From the NCBI GenBank assembly GCA_023453125.1, contig JAEXUB010000108.1, positions 13,097 to 77,096 on the forward strand: a stretch of DNA of 64,000 nucleotides. The letters run 5' to 3'. Below the pieces are notes generated by a model. The model saw nothing but the letters and a program-made list of their open reading frames with translations. It did not search any database and had not been told where the DNA came from. The DNA is from Bacteroidota bacterium (GTDB lineage Bacteria; Bacteroidota; Ignavibacteria; Ignavibacteriales; Melioribacteraceae). The translations under genes and the position numbers were made by a program. Positions 44,861 through 53,991 of the stretch are shown piece by piece. The stretch's first letter is position 1; each line of letters begins with the position of its first letter.

Positions 44861-46633
44861 ATGTCCCCGAAATCATTCGACAGACAGATAATATTTACAA
44901 ACAAGGCACGGTGCCGCGACTGTTACAGATGCTTGAGAAACTGTCCGGTAAACGCTATAAAGCTGAAAGATCATCAGGCATCTGTTGATCCTGAAAGATG
45001 CATCTTATGCGGTACTTGCTTAAAGGAATGCCCGCAGGAAGCAAAACAGTTCAGACGCGACCTCGACCTGGTAAAATCCCTAATCGGGGAAAACGAAAGG
45101 GTTGCGGTTAGCATTGCCCCCTCATTTCCCGCGTTATTTGAAGATTGGCAGTCTGAAAGAATTCCTTCTGTATTGAGAAAACTCGGATTCGATTATGTAA
45201 GTGAAACCGCAGAGGCCGCTTTCTATGTCGCGGGAGAAACATGTTCTCATTATTTGAATGATAAGAGTATTTCCTGTTATGCAACCGCATGTCCGGCGTT
45301 TGTAAATTACATCGAAAAATTTCAGCCGGCGCACGTAAAAAATCTCGCGCCTGTTGTATCCCCGATGATTGCGCACGCAAAGAGGCTAAAGAAAAAACTT
45401 GCCCCCGATGCAAAAGTGGTTTTCATTGGCCCGTGCCTTGCAAAAAAAGGGGAGGCTGAAAGACCTGAATATTACGGATTGGTTGACGGAGTATTAACTT
45501 TTACTGAATTGTTGGAATGGATAGAAGAAGAAAAAATCGACTTTAAGATGCTTGAAGCAGGTGATTTCGATGACAAAGTGGCAGGCGACTCCCGTCTTTT
45601 CCCACTGGCGGGAGGCCTGTCAAAGACAGGAGACCTTAATCCGGATAATCTTAACAGCAATGTTTTCTCGATTACCGGAGTGAATGAAATCTCAGACATA
45701 ATAGATTCGCGCGCCAATTCAAAATCGCGCGTTCTGATTGAGCCCCTCGTTTGCGCTTCGGGATGCGTTAACGGCCCGGGGATGCCCAAGCATCAGAGCA
45801 TTTTCGCAAATAAGGAAAATGTAATTAATTATGCCCTAAAGAGAGAATACGAAATGAACGCACCGGCAAATGATGTGAGCCTGAGAACAACATTTTCCAA
45901 TTCTTCTGCTATATCAGAACCCGAATTCCCGGAAGAGGAAATAAGAAGAATACTCGAGCAGACAGGAAAGCTTTCGGAAGAAAATCAGCTTAACTGCGGA
46001 GCCTGCGGCTATTCATCATGCATTGAAAACGCAAGGGCAATTCTTATGGGAATGGCAGATAACGACATGTGCATCCCCCATATGAGAAGGCTTGCCGAGC
46101 AGAGAACAGACCGCATAATTGAAACAAGCCCCAACGGCATTGTGATTTTAGATTCGGAAATGTGTATACTTCATATGAATCCCGCATTTAAAAAATTCTT
46201 CAAATGCACTAACTCCATTATCGGGAAGAGAATCTCATACCTTATGGACCCGGAGCCTTTTATACGGCTTACCGGTGATGAGGAGGAAAAAATTGAGCTG
46301 ATTTTAAAACATGAGAATTATCATATTACATGCCATCAGCTTCTTTACAAATTAAAAGAAGAGAAACAGTATGTCGGAATATTTGTTAACATCACCAAGA
46401 ATATGGCTGATGCAGAAAAACTGGATTTATTACGAGAAAAAACAATCCACAAAGCAGAAGAGTTGCTCCAGCACCAGCTCGAAATGGCCCAGCAGCTCGC
46501 AAAACTCCTCGGTGAAAATACAGCCCGCGGAGAAGAGTTAGTTGAAAATCTTCTAACCCTTACACAGGATGAAAAAACAAAAAAGACCTCTAACAAGAAT
46601 AACTGGCTATGGGATATCTACACCTCGAAGTAA
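44861..46633 (+). CDS. hydS: Putative sensory [FeFe]-hydrogenase HydS with PAS domain (group C)
   Basis: 590 residues, three bases after hydA. It has 2[4Fe-4S] at the N-terminus (CRDCYRCLRNC, CILCGTCLKEC), a divergent H-domain, a Fes-type [4Fe-4S] motif (NCGACGYSSC with a later DMCIP), a PAS domain (about 420-530) and a coiled-coil tail. The L1 loop reads ATACPAF (141-147): the bridging Cys144 is kept but the proton-transfer Cys is Ala. L2 is GPCLAKKGEAERPE (Cys192) and L3 CASGC (Cys298, Cys302), so the H-cluster can still be bound. This pattern is known for HydS-type sensory hydrogenases, which are slow catalysts thought to sense H2 or redox. It overlaps the phosphatase gene by 25 bases. Confidence 0.9.
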   Translation: MSPKSFDRQIIFTNKARCRDCYRCLRNCPVNAIKLKDHQASVDPERCILCGTCLKECPQEAKQFRRDLDLVKSLIGENERVAVSIAPSFPALFEDWQSERIPSVLRKLGFDYVSETAEAAFYVAGETCSHYLNDKSISCYATACPAFVNYIEKFQPAHVKNLAPVVSPMIAHAKRLKKKLAPDAKVVFIGPCLAKKGEAERPEYYGLVDGVLTFTELLEWIEEEKIDFKMLEAGDFDDKVAGDSRLFPLAGGLSKTGDLNPDNLNSNVFSITGVNEISDIIDSRANSKSRVLIEPLVCASGCVNGPGMPKHQSIFANKENVINYALKREYEMNAPANDVSLRTTFSNSSAISEPEFPEEEIRRILEQTGKLSEENQLNCGACGYSSCIENARAILMGMADNDMCIPHMRRLAEQRTDRIIETSPNGIVILDSEMCILHMNPAFKKFFKCTNSIIGKRISYLMDPEPFIRLTGDEEEKIELILKHENYHITCHQLLYKLKEEKQYVGIFVNITKNMADAEKLDLLREKTIHKAEELLQHQLEMAQQLAKLLGENTARGEELVENLLTLTQDEKTKKTSNKNNWLWDIYTSK

Positions 46634-47757
46634 TAACAGAACAGATAGCTAAGAAGCCGGAACATCCAAGCGGCGACGTTATAAGCACAGAAAGGGATAA
46701 TAATTCCATTATTCACATTCTGTGCGACGGCGCCGGCTCGGGCATTAAAGCCAATATTACGGCAACAATGTATGTCTCGAGAATAAAAGAATTAATCAGA
46801 CGCGGTTTTTCAAAGCGAGAAGCATTTGCCAAAATTGTAAACTCGGTTGAAGAAAGCAAAAAGAAGGAACTCCCCTGTGCTTTCTTTACTCTGGTGCGGA
46901 TTCTCAACGACGGCGTTGCTTCTATTCTGATGTATGATATGCCCGAACCTCTTTTTGTATGTCAGCGTTATTCAACCCCGTTAAAGAGCAGCAGCCAGAT
47001 GCTGTTCGGAGGGCTTGTACGGGAATCTAACTGTTCTCTTAATCTGGGAGAAGGAATTCTGATATTCAGCGATGGTATTACACAGGCAGGCATTGGAAAA
47101 GGAATAAATAACGGATGGGGCATTGAAGGTTTAAATAAATTTGTGAATGAATGCCTCCGCGGCGGTGCAAATATAACTGAGCTGCCTAAATTAATCATAA
47201 GCGAAACGAAGAAGCTATGGAAACATAAATGCGAGGATGACTGCTCCGTTTCCCTTATCTACTGCCGTAAAGGAAGAGTAATTAATATCCTCAGCGGCCC
47301 CCCTGCCAATCCAGACGATGACCATGCAGTTGTGAACAAATTCCTTGGTATGGATGGATTAAAAATTATCTGCGGGGCAACAACGGCAAAAATTGCCGCC
47401 CGGGTAATGAACAAACAACTCGAAATTAATGATGAATTTGCAAGCATAATTTCTCCGCCGAATTATGAGATTGAAGGAATCGGGCTCGTTACCGAAGGAG
47501 CAGTAACATTAAACCAGCTTTATAATGTAATGGGAGAAGACCTTTCCCTTCTTGAAAAAGGGAGCCCTGTAACAGCACTTTCGGCCTGGCTCAATGTTGC
47601 TGACAGAATTAACTTCTTTGTCGGGACTGCCGAGAATCCTGCCGGCTCAGACATAAGTTTTAAACAAAGCGGCATTCTTCTGCGCAAAAAAATCATTAAG
47701 CTTATTATTGAGAAATTGAGAGAGGAAGGAAAATTTGTTTATCTGGAAGAATTTTAG
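46609..47757 (+). CDS. SpoIIE-type PP2C phosphatase of the hydrogenase operon
   Basis: 382 residues. The SpoIIE/PP2C domain (about 1-220) has metal-binding aspartates in HPSGDV, HILCDGAGSG, IFSDGITQA and EDDCSVSLIY. A further domain of about 160 residues (about 222-382) follows that I do not recognise (GPPANPDDDHAVVNKF, ICGATTAKIAARVMN, GIGLVTEGAVTLNQL). It overlaps the sensory hydrogenase gene by 25 bases and is probably translationally coupled. In other anaerobes a PP2C gene is also found beside HydS-type hydrogenases, suggesting that HydS controls its activity towards a Ser/Thr-phosphorylated protein. No anti-sigma factor or Ser/Thr kinase is nearby. Confidence 0.88.
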   Translation: MGYLHLEVITEQIAKKPEHPSGDVISTERDNNSIIHILCDGAGSGIKANITATMYVSRIKELIRRGFSKREAFAKIVNSVEESKKKELPCAFFTLVRILNDGVASILMYDMPEPLFVCQRYSTPLKSSSQMLFGGLVRESNCSLNLGEGILIFSDGITQAGIGKGINNGWGIEGLNKFVNECLRGGANITELPKLIISETKKLWKHKCEDDCSVSLIYCRKGRVINILSGPPANPDDDHAVVNKFLGMDGLKIICGATTAKIAARVMNKQLEINDEFASIISPPNYEIEGIGLVTEGAVTLNQLYNVMGEDLSLLEKGSPVTALSAWLNVADRINFFVGTAENPAGSDISFKQSGILLRKKIIKLIIEKLREEGKFVYLEEF

Positions 47758-47787
47758 CTTTCTTCATAAGATATTACTAAAGCATAC

Positions 47788-47817
47788 AAAAAAGTCCGGC
47801 CTATAGCCGGACTTTTA
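47788..47817. terminator. Bidirectional terminator after the hydrogenase operon
   Basis: An 11-bp perfect stem (47790-47800 with 47806-47816, AAAAGTCCGGC/GCCGGACTTTT) has a 5-nt loop and flanking A and T runs. It separates the convergent phosphatase and CheW-fusion genes. Confidence 0.85.
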
Positions 47818-47820
47818 ATT

Positions 47821-49764
47821 TCAGCCGTTTAGCTTATGTAACGGGGTTGCAAGGACTTCAACGTCAAGAAGTATATAAACGGAATCTTCGAGCCTTACCA
47901 CCGCCTTAATAAAATTGGCTTTCTGCTCCTGCCCGAACGAAGGGGCCATATCAATATCATCTGCTTTTACATCACATACAACATCAACCTCGTCAACTAT
48001 AAAGCCGACTCTCATTTTAACGCCGTCCAATTCCTCCTCAAGAATTACGATTCTGGTCTTTGACCCATATTCTGTATCCGGCATACCAATCTTAAGCCTA
48101 AGGTCAATAACAGGAACCACTGTTCCGCGCAGGTTTATTACCCCCCTTACAAAATCGGGAGTGTTAGGCACTTTTGTTATCGGAACAAGTTTAATAATCT
48201 CAATAATCTTTAGAATTTCAATTCCGAATTTTTCTTTTCCTAAAGAGAATCTCAGATATTTCCCTTCCATATTGAGTAGTTCTTTAGTCTTAATATCTCC
48301 AAAGGCTTCCTCGCTTCTTCCGGCAAGTTTTTCAATATTCTGGGCAATATACTGCTCGCTTACCCTGCTTTTTGCAGCAGCCTTATCCTGATCCGAACAG
48401 GCTTCATCCGCAAAGCGGCTGTCGACAAATTCATTCAGATTAATTATTGAACCAATACCCATTTTATCGTGCATATAATGCTGAATAAAATTGAGGTCTT
48501 CTTTAACCGGATAAAGGTTATTTGTCTTAATCCCCTTCGGCTCAGTAAGAACATTTTTTAGAATAGGTACTTTAAGCCCGAGTTCTTTTTTAGGGTCGAG
48601 GAATTCAACCGCAATTTCAGCTGCGTATCCCGGTTTCTGTTCAATTATTTTTCCCGCCTGAACAAGGTATTTAACAAATTCGTTAACAGCCTGAGGATAA
48701 TTATTTACAAAATCCTCCTGAACGGCGAGAACACAGCAGGGATGGTTTTCCCAAATTTCACTCGAAAGGAACTGCAGCTCTGCATTTCCCTGAGCAATGG
48801 ATTTTGTTCCGAGAGGCTCTGCAACCATAAATCCGCTTGCATCCGGATTTCCGGCCATAAATTCCCCCATTTTAATCGGCGCAACGACCTCGAACGGAAC
48901 ATCCACACCGCTCTGCCCGGTTACTCCCGGATTCAAACCCTGATTCTTAAAATATAAATGTCCGAGCATATTATGTATTGACATAGTGTGAGGGATATAG
49001 AATGATTTATTTTTAAAATACTCAATCCCCTTTGTATCGTTTCCCATTTTATTTTTAACGCAGATGCTTCCGTTCCTGTGCGCAAAAAGAATCATCTTTA
49101 AGGGCACGCCGTAATTAAAAAGATCCATAGCCAGCGGTGCAAGAATAAATGCCGCATCTGCAGTTCCCTGCTCAAGCGATTTTGCAACGGCGTTCCAGCT
49201 TGGGAGGCATTCGGTTTCAAGTTCAAAATGTTTTGTTGTAATTTCATTCCTTTTAATAAGGTTTTTAAGAACGCCGAGTGTAAGATGGTCTGTGATTTGA
49301 ATATGAATAGCCTTTATAATTACCTTACCGGAAGGGGCGATTCTTGATTCGCGTGAAATCGGCTTTTTCTCTTCTCCTTTTATTCCAAACGCCTCATTTA
49401 TTTTCTCATTAAGCTCATCTTTATTGAACGGCTTTGATATAAAACTGCTTACGCCGGCTTCAATAGCCTTCTCTACCTCTTTTTTCTCTCCTCTTCCGGT
49501 AGCCATTAAAAAAGGAATTTTACCCGTGCCCGTATTTTCCCTTACAAAACGGAGCAACTCAAAGCCATCCATAACCGGCATATTCCAGTCGCTTATAATC
49601 AAATCATAATTCGGGTCCTTCTTAAGAATTTCTACCGCCTCACTCCCATGCTCTGCTTCGGTAACATTATTAAAGTCGAGCGAATTTAATGTTTTGATTT
49701 CCATCTTCCTCATAACGGAAGCGTCTTCTACCAAAAGAATTTTCATATTCTTATTGAGTGCCAT
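47821..49764 (-). CDS. Receiver / NrtA-SsuA-like binding domain / CheW fusion protein
   Basis: 647 residues without a signal peptide or membrane segment. Domain 1 is a receiver (about 7-127; ED at 13-14, phospho-acceptor Asp59 in LIISDWNMPVMDG, Lys in ISKPF). Domain 2 (about 147-410) resembles nitrate/sulfonate ABC binding proteins (NrtA, SsuA): GTADAAFILAPLAMDLF, IPHTMSIHN and the C-terminal AVNEFVKYLVQAGKII with PGYAAEIAVEFL. Domain 3 (about 500-645) is CheW (RFSLGKEKFGIEILKI, FVRGVINLRGTVVPVIDLR). Receiver and CheW together recall CheV, with a binding protein inserted between them in the cytoplasm. It may couple ligand binding to a CheA-type kinase. No other chemotaxis gene is in the window. 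Confidence 0.9.
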   Translation of the reverse strand: MALNKNMKILLVEDASVMRKMEIKTLNSLDFNNVTEAEHGSEAVEILKKDPNYDLIISDWNMPVMDGFELLRFVRENTGTGKIPFLMATGRGEKKEVEKAIEAGVSSFISKPFNKDELNEKINEAFGIKGEEKKPISRESRIAPSGKVIIKAIHIQITDHLTLGVLKNLIKRNEITTKHFELETECLPSWNAVAKSLEQGTADAAFILAPLAMDLFNYGVPLKMILFAHRNGSICVKNKMGNDTKGIEYFKNKSFYIPHTMSIHNMLGHLYFKNQGLNPGVTGQSGVDVPFEVVAPIKMGEFMAGNPDASGFMVAEPLGTKSIAQGNAELQFLSSEIWENHPCCVLAVQEDFVNNYPQAVNEFVKYLVQAGKIIEQKPGYAAEIAVEFLDPKKELGLKVPILKNVLTEPKGIKTNNLYPVKEDLNFIQHYMHDKMGIGSIINLNEFVDSRFADEACSDQDKAAAKSRVSEQYIAQNIEKLAGRSEEAFGDIKTKELLNMEGKYLRFSLGKEKFGIEILKIIEIIKLVPITKVPNTPDFVRGVINLRGTVVPVIDLRLKIGMPDTEYGSKTRIVILEEELDGVKMRVGFIVDEVDVVCDVKADDIDMAPSFGQEQKANFIKAVVRLEDSVYILLDVEVLATPLHKLNG

Positions 49765-49937
49765 TTTAACCCGCTTATATAAATGTTGTAATTATTGAAT
49801 TGATTATGAACATATCTCATCAAGAATATTATCGTCAGAAAATTCATTTTTTTTAACTGAATTGGAGGAATAATTGGTTAAAAAATCCCTTAAAAAAGGG
49901 TAAAAATCAACTTTTACGGTTTCTTTATTCCCACCAA
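49765..49937. other. Intergenic region, no gene seen
   Basis: AT-rich stretch upstream of the REC-SBP-CheW gene. It should hold that gene's promoter. CCCTT/AAGGG makes a small hairpin near 49885-49900. No convincing ORF or RNA gene was found. Confidence 0.4.
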
Positions 49938-49974
49938 TAAATAAAAAAGGGACCCCTTCCCGGAGGTCCCTTAA
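49938..49974 (-). terminator. Terminator after the aminopeptidase P gene
   Basis: AAGGGACC (49947-49954) pairs with GGTCCCTT (49965-49972), and a T-run follows on the minus strand. It lies about 20 bases after the stop of the gene ending at 49995. Confidence 0.75.
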
Positions 49975-49994
49975 AAAACTGGCAATTGGATTGG

Positions 49995-51386
49995 CTAAAA
50001 TGCTTTTTCCCGTTCCGCTTCAATCTTTTCAACAGTCTTCGGCAATTCTTTTCCCAACAGGCGGGCTCCATCGGAAGTAATAAGATAATCTTCTTCGTTG
50101 CGGCATCCGCCAAAGTTTTTATACTCTTCAAGACGGTCGTAATTTAGAAACTCCATGAATTTCTTTTCACTGCGCCACTTGTCCATAAGCTCGGGAATAA
50201 AATATATACCCGGTTCAATGGTAATTACAAATCCGGGCTGAAGTTCCCTTCCGAGCCTGAGTGATTTCAGACCGAACAGAGTGCTCTTCGCTTCCCCGCC
50301 GTAACCTACATACACCTCTCCCAGGTTTTCCATATCGTGCACATCCAGTCCCATCATATGTCCGAGTCCGCACGGAAAGAACATTGCATGTGCCCCTTCG
50401 TGAACAGCATCATCAAGGTTCCCTTTCATAAATCCCATTCCCTTCATTCCTTCTGCAATGAATCGGCAGGTGGAAAGATGAATGTCGCGGAATTTTACTC
50501 CCGGCTTTAAGAGAGAAACTGCGTGATTATGGGCGCCTAAAGAGATATTATATACTTCCTTCTGCCTCTCGGTAAATTTTTTGCCGACGGGGAAAGTGCT
50601 TGAAAGGTCTCCGCAGTAATGGGATTCAACTTCCGCTCCCGAATCCAGGAGAAACATCTGCCCCTCTTCAAGAGTATTCCCGTAATAATGATTATGGAGA
50701 GTCTGTCCGTTCTTTGTTGCTATTATAGGGAATGAAAGATTCCCGCCTCCCGCCAATGCAGTCTGATGTACTTTTGCCATTACTTCATTTTCAGTCATAC
50801 CCGGCCTTGCATAGCGCATTGCTGCCAGATGCATCTCTGCGCTTAATACTGCAGCTTTGTTAATCTCTTCTACTTCCTCTTCCGTCTTTATATTCCTCTG
50901 GGAAACGACGCACTTAACAAGCTCAACCGAATAATTTTTATAAACTTCTGCAGGCGATATTCCCAGCCATTGATGCAGCTTAATAACATTATCCCCTCTG
51001 TATTGAGGCAGATAATGAATTTTTCTTCCTTTGGATAAAGCAGCGGCGATAAATGAGTCCGCTTCTTTTACAGGAGCGGAATTCTCAATACCGGCAAGTG
51101 ACGAGCGGTATTTGATTGTGGGCTGAGGTCCCATCCACACTATATCGTCAATTGTGTAATCATTGCCGAAGATATAATCTTTTCCTTCATCGGCGTCTAT
51201 TATTCCAACCAGCCCCGGAAAATCAATGCCGAAATAATAAAGAAAAGAACTGTCCTGCCGGTAATGGTATGTGTTATCGGTATAATTCATAGGGCTCTCA
51301 TCATTCCCCGGAATAAGCACAATACCCGTTTTAATAAGCTCTCTTAATTTTTTTCTTCTTTCAACATAGGTTGATGCTTTAAACAT
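49995..51386 (-). CDS. pepP: Xaa-Pro aminopeptidase (M24B)
   Basis: 463 residues. The N-terminal creatinase-like domain (about 1-165) is followed by the pita-bread catalytic domain with the five metal ligands Asp248 (LLDSGAE), Asp260 (YCGDLSSTFP), His343 (GLGHMMGLDVHD), Glu391 (TIEPGIYF) and Glu431 or 432 (CRNEEDYL). It removes the N-terminal residue from peptides with proline at position two, in the cytoplasm (no signal peptide). It lies 15 bases downstream of the secreted M1 aminopeptidase gene, so both peptidases are probably in one transcript, serving peptide use. Confidence 0.96.
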   Translation of the reverse strand: MFKASTYVERRKKLRELIKTGIVLIPGNDESPMNYTDNTYHYRQDSSFLYYFGIDFPGLVGIIDADEGKDYIFGNDYTIDDIVWMGPQPTIKYRSSLAGIENSAPVKEADSFIAAALSKGRKIHYLPQYRGDNVIKLHQWLGISPAEVYKNYSVELVKCVVSQRNIKTEEEVEEINKAAVLSAEMHLAAMRYARPGMTENEVMAKVHQTALAGGGNLSFPIIATKNGQTLHNHYYGNTLEEGQMFLLDSGAEVESHYCGDLSSTFPVGKKFTERQKEVYNISLGAHNHAVSLLKPGVKFRDIHLSTCRFIAEGMKGMGFMKGNLDDAVHEGAHAMFFPCGLGHMMGLDVHDMENLGEVYVGYGGEAKSTLFGLKSLRLGRELQPGFVITIEPGIYFIPELMDKWRSEKKFMEFLNYDRLEEYKNFGGCRNEEDYLITSDGARLLGKELPKTVEKIEAEREKAF

Positions 51387-51401
51387 AACATTCCTCTTCT
51401 A

Positions 51402-53075
51402 TTATTGATTTGTCTGTTCCGGTTTCAGCTGCTGTACCTTAATATAAAAATTCGGGTCGGCTTTTATTTCCGCATTCACCTCCGCATTAATCTTTTTCCA
51501 TTCCGCTGACGGAGTAAGCCATTTTTCTTTTCCGTTCAATGTTATTTTAACAGGCATTTTAAATCCGTCTACTACATTATTCCACCTATACTCGAGCACA
51601 TTTCCATCTGACCTGTATTCAAGCGCCGGTATTTTAACCGTGCGCAGATACTGATTAAAGAAGGGTTTTAAGTTCATTCCCGTTTCTTTGGCCATCAGGT
51701 TCTCAATCTGTTCCGTTGTTACTGTTTTATGATAAAAGACGGAACAGATTTTATTAATCATATTCCTGAATTTTTTATCGTCATTTACAATCTGTCTTAG
51801 TGTATGGAGCATATTTGCCCCTTTGGTATACATATCGCCGGAGCCTTCATAGTTCACATTATAAATTCCTACAACCGACCTGTCGTTGCGTATGCTTCTT
51901 CGGGTGCCTATGATATACTGGTTTCCCGCCTCTTTGCCGAAATGGAAATCGGTAAAAAGTGTTTCAGAATAGGCGCCGAAACTTTCGTGTATCCACATAT
52001 CTGCAATATCTTTGCTTGTAACGCTGTTGCCGAACCATTCGTGCGCCGATTCGTGGATAATTATAAAATCGAATTTCATTCCCCACCCCGAACCGGATCC
52101 GTCACGGCCCCTGTAACCGTTCTTATATCCGTTGCCGTAAGTAACAGAACTCTGATGCTCCATCCCGGTATAAGACACATCTACCAGCTTGTAGCCGTCT
52201 TCATAAAACGGATAAGGGCCGAACCAGAATTCAAATGCATCCAGCATCCTTTTAACATCCTTAAACTGCTCCTTTGCTTTTTCAAGGTTTTCTTTAAGCA
52301 CATAATAATCGCAGTCAAGAATCCCCTTTTTCCCCTTATATTTTTCGGAGAAATGAACATACGCGCCTATGTTCATATTAACGCAATAGTTGTTTATTGG
52401 ATTAGATACGAACCAGTTATACGTAGTAGTGTTATCGGAATTCTTTTCTATGGAGCGGAGCCTCCCATTGGAAACATCCATTAGATTGGAGGGCACAGTA
52501 ATGCTGATAAGCATACTGTCCGGCTCGTCATACTGATGGTCTTTGCAGGGCCACCATAGACTCGCTCCGTCCCCCTGGCAGGTGGTGGTAATGTAATGAT
52601 TTCCCTCTGAATCCTTTTTCCAGGAGAGCCCGCCGCTCCAGGGAGGATTCTTGCTCACCTGAGGCTTGCCCGAAAATTCTACAGTTAGATTTTCAATCTT
52701 TCCTTTCTTTCTTGCAGCCGGAAAATCAATAAACCAGGCATTGCCCTCCTTCCGGAAAGGAAGGTTTTTCCCCTCCTGTGTGATTTTGGTAATTGACATA
52801 GGGGCTTGCAGGTCTATCTGCATTACTTTATAAGAATCGAGCACCTTGTATTGGATTTTGTTTGTCCCCTTTATTGTGCTGTCATCGGGATTAACTTTAA
52901 TGCTGAGGTGATAATACTTAAGGTCCCACCATACTCTTTCTTTTGTAATGGAACCTCTGAGAGTATCCTGCCGGTTAAAAGATTTTTTCTGCGGCTGAGC
53001 CAAAACAGAGCCGCCCGCAATAATAAAGGACATTAAAAAGAACGCCGGTAACCGGCGTAAAAATATATTTTTCAT
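51402..53075 (-). CDS. Secreted M1-family zinc aminopeptidase
   Basis: 557 residues with a signal peptide (about 8-26, RLPAFFLMSFIIAGGSVLA). The N-terminal beta-saddle is followed by the catalytic domain. The zinc site is HESAHEWFGN (His341, Glu342, His345) with Glu364 in IHESFGAY. The exopeptidase motif GxMEN appears as GMEHQ (304-308), seen in secreted bacterial members. The protein is short, lacking the C-terminal HEAT domain of PepN, so it belongs to the compact, LTA4H/ColAP-like type. It trims peptides outside the cytoplasm. The gene lies between the DUF6599 gene (58-base gap) and pepP. Confidence 0.94.
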   Translation of the reverse strand: MKNIFLRRLPAFFLMSFIIAGGSVLAQPQKKSFNRQDTLRGSITKERVWWDLKYYHLSIKVNPDDSTIKGTNKIQYKVLDSYKVMQIDLQAPMSITKITQEGKNLPFRKEGNAWFIDFPAARKKGKIENLTVEFSGKPQVSKNPPWSGGLSWKKDSEGNHYITTTCQGDGASLWWPCKDHQYDEPDSMLISITVPSNLMDVSNGRLRSIEKNSDNTTTYNWFVSNPINNYCVNMNIGAYVHFSEKYKGKKGILDCDYYVLKENLEKAKEQFKDVKRMLDAFEFWFGPYPFYEDGYKLVDVSYTGMEHQSSVTYGNGYKNGYRGRDGSGSGWGMKFDFIIIHESAHEWFGNSVTSKDIADMWIHESFGAYSETLFTDFHFGKEAGNQYIIGTRRSIRNDRSVVGIYNVNYEGSGDMYTKGANMLHTLRQIVNDDKKFRNMINKICSVFYHKTVTTEQIENLMAKETGMNLKPFFNQYLRTVKIPALEYRSDGNVLEYRWNNVVDGFKMPVKITLNGKEKWLTPSAEWKKINAEVNAEIKADPNFYIKVQQLKPEQTNQ

Positions 53076-53133
53076 TCTGCCTTCCAGCCTTAATAAAAAA
53101 ATCCAACTTAATTATGTTTAATAAGAACCGTTA

Positions 53134-53982
53134 TTATTTTATTTTTTCAGAAATCAGATTCAGATATTTCAATGCGGTATTATCATCGCCGCAATTAATT
53201 ATGCCGAAAATGTAATTATTCTTGACTGATAGATTTATTTTCCCGTCGAGGGGATTATTTAATACGAATTTTCCCTTTTGCGGTTCCGATACAGCTTCTC
53301 TGCCGGCTTCTTTTTTCCACTGCTCAAAAACAGCCCCGGCTTCGGCTGGTGAGATACACTTTATAATGAATGCCGAAAACTGAGTTTCGGTTCCGTAGCG
53401 AACAGTTGCAGCATTCTTAAGAAACGAGTGCCCCATAAAATTCTGCGATACATATTTTTCGCTGTTCTTCATTATAGCTTCTTCAGGAAAAAAGGAAAAA
53501 AGCTCCGGCATCGAATTCTTTTTAGCCAATCCAGCGCTTATTCTCGTGGCAATGGTTTCAAGTGCCTTTTGAGCATCTGCCCCTTTTGCGTGGGTTGTCA
53601 TCTTTATATAATATTCCCCGTCAAGAAAATTGAGCACTCCTTCCTCGGAATACCCCTGGAGTCCCATATTAATAAATTTAAATCCCGGATCTCTTTCCTG
53701 AGAATACATTCCGAAAGCTTCATCCGGTCCGGCGTGCCGGTATAGCTCGGCCTTAACTTCAATCCCCTTATCATTTGTGTAACGGGCAAGATGCAAATCA
53801 ATAAAGGAATACTCAAGAAACAAGTCAGCCGCGCCGTTTATAAGATCCCATAAATTATTTGCGTCGTACACCTGTTCTTCAATCTTAAGGTCCCATCCGT
53901 CAACAGGGGGGAACAACGGTTTTTGAGCGTAAATGCCTGCCGCAAAAAAAACAATTAGTAAAAAAGGGAGAACATACTTCAT
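53134..53982 (-). CDS. Exported DUF6599-family protein
   Basis: 282 residues with a signal peptide (about 1-19, MKYVLPFLLIVFFAAGIYA). The family pattern is visible: WDLINGAADLFLEYSF near the N-terminus, the RYTNDKGIEVKAELYR strand, AFGMYSQERDPG, and a second half repeating the same type of fold. Its function is unknown. The gene starts nine bases after the stop of the Tat-exported aldo/keto reductase gene, and the two are probably co-transcribed. A role with the reductase in the periplasm is inference. Confidence 0.75.
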   Translation of the reverse strand: MKYVLPFLLIVFFAAGIYAQKPLFPPVDGWDLKIEEQVYDANNLWDLINGAADLFLEYSFIDLHLARYTNDKGIEVKAELYRHAGPDEAFGMYSQERDPGFKFINMGLQGYSEEGVLNFLDGEYYIKMTTHAKGADAQKALETIATRISAGLAKKNSMPELFSFFPEEAIMKNSEKYVSQNFMGHSFLKNAATVRYGTETQFSAFIIKCISPAEAGAVFEQWKKEAGREAVSEPQKGKFVLNNPLDGKINLSVKNNYIFGIINCGDDNTALKYLNLISEKIK

Positions 53983-53991
53983 ATTAGGCTC

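Noticed and set aside
49860..49915. Very short ORF after GGAGG near 49864
   Set aside because: The TTG-started frame ends after nine codons and overlaps a small hairpin; no support as a gene.
51804..52484. 226-codon plus-strand ORF
   Set aside because: Lies wholly antisense to the M1 aminopeptidase gene, with no family signature or ribosome-binding site.
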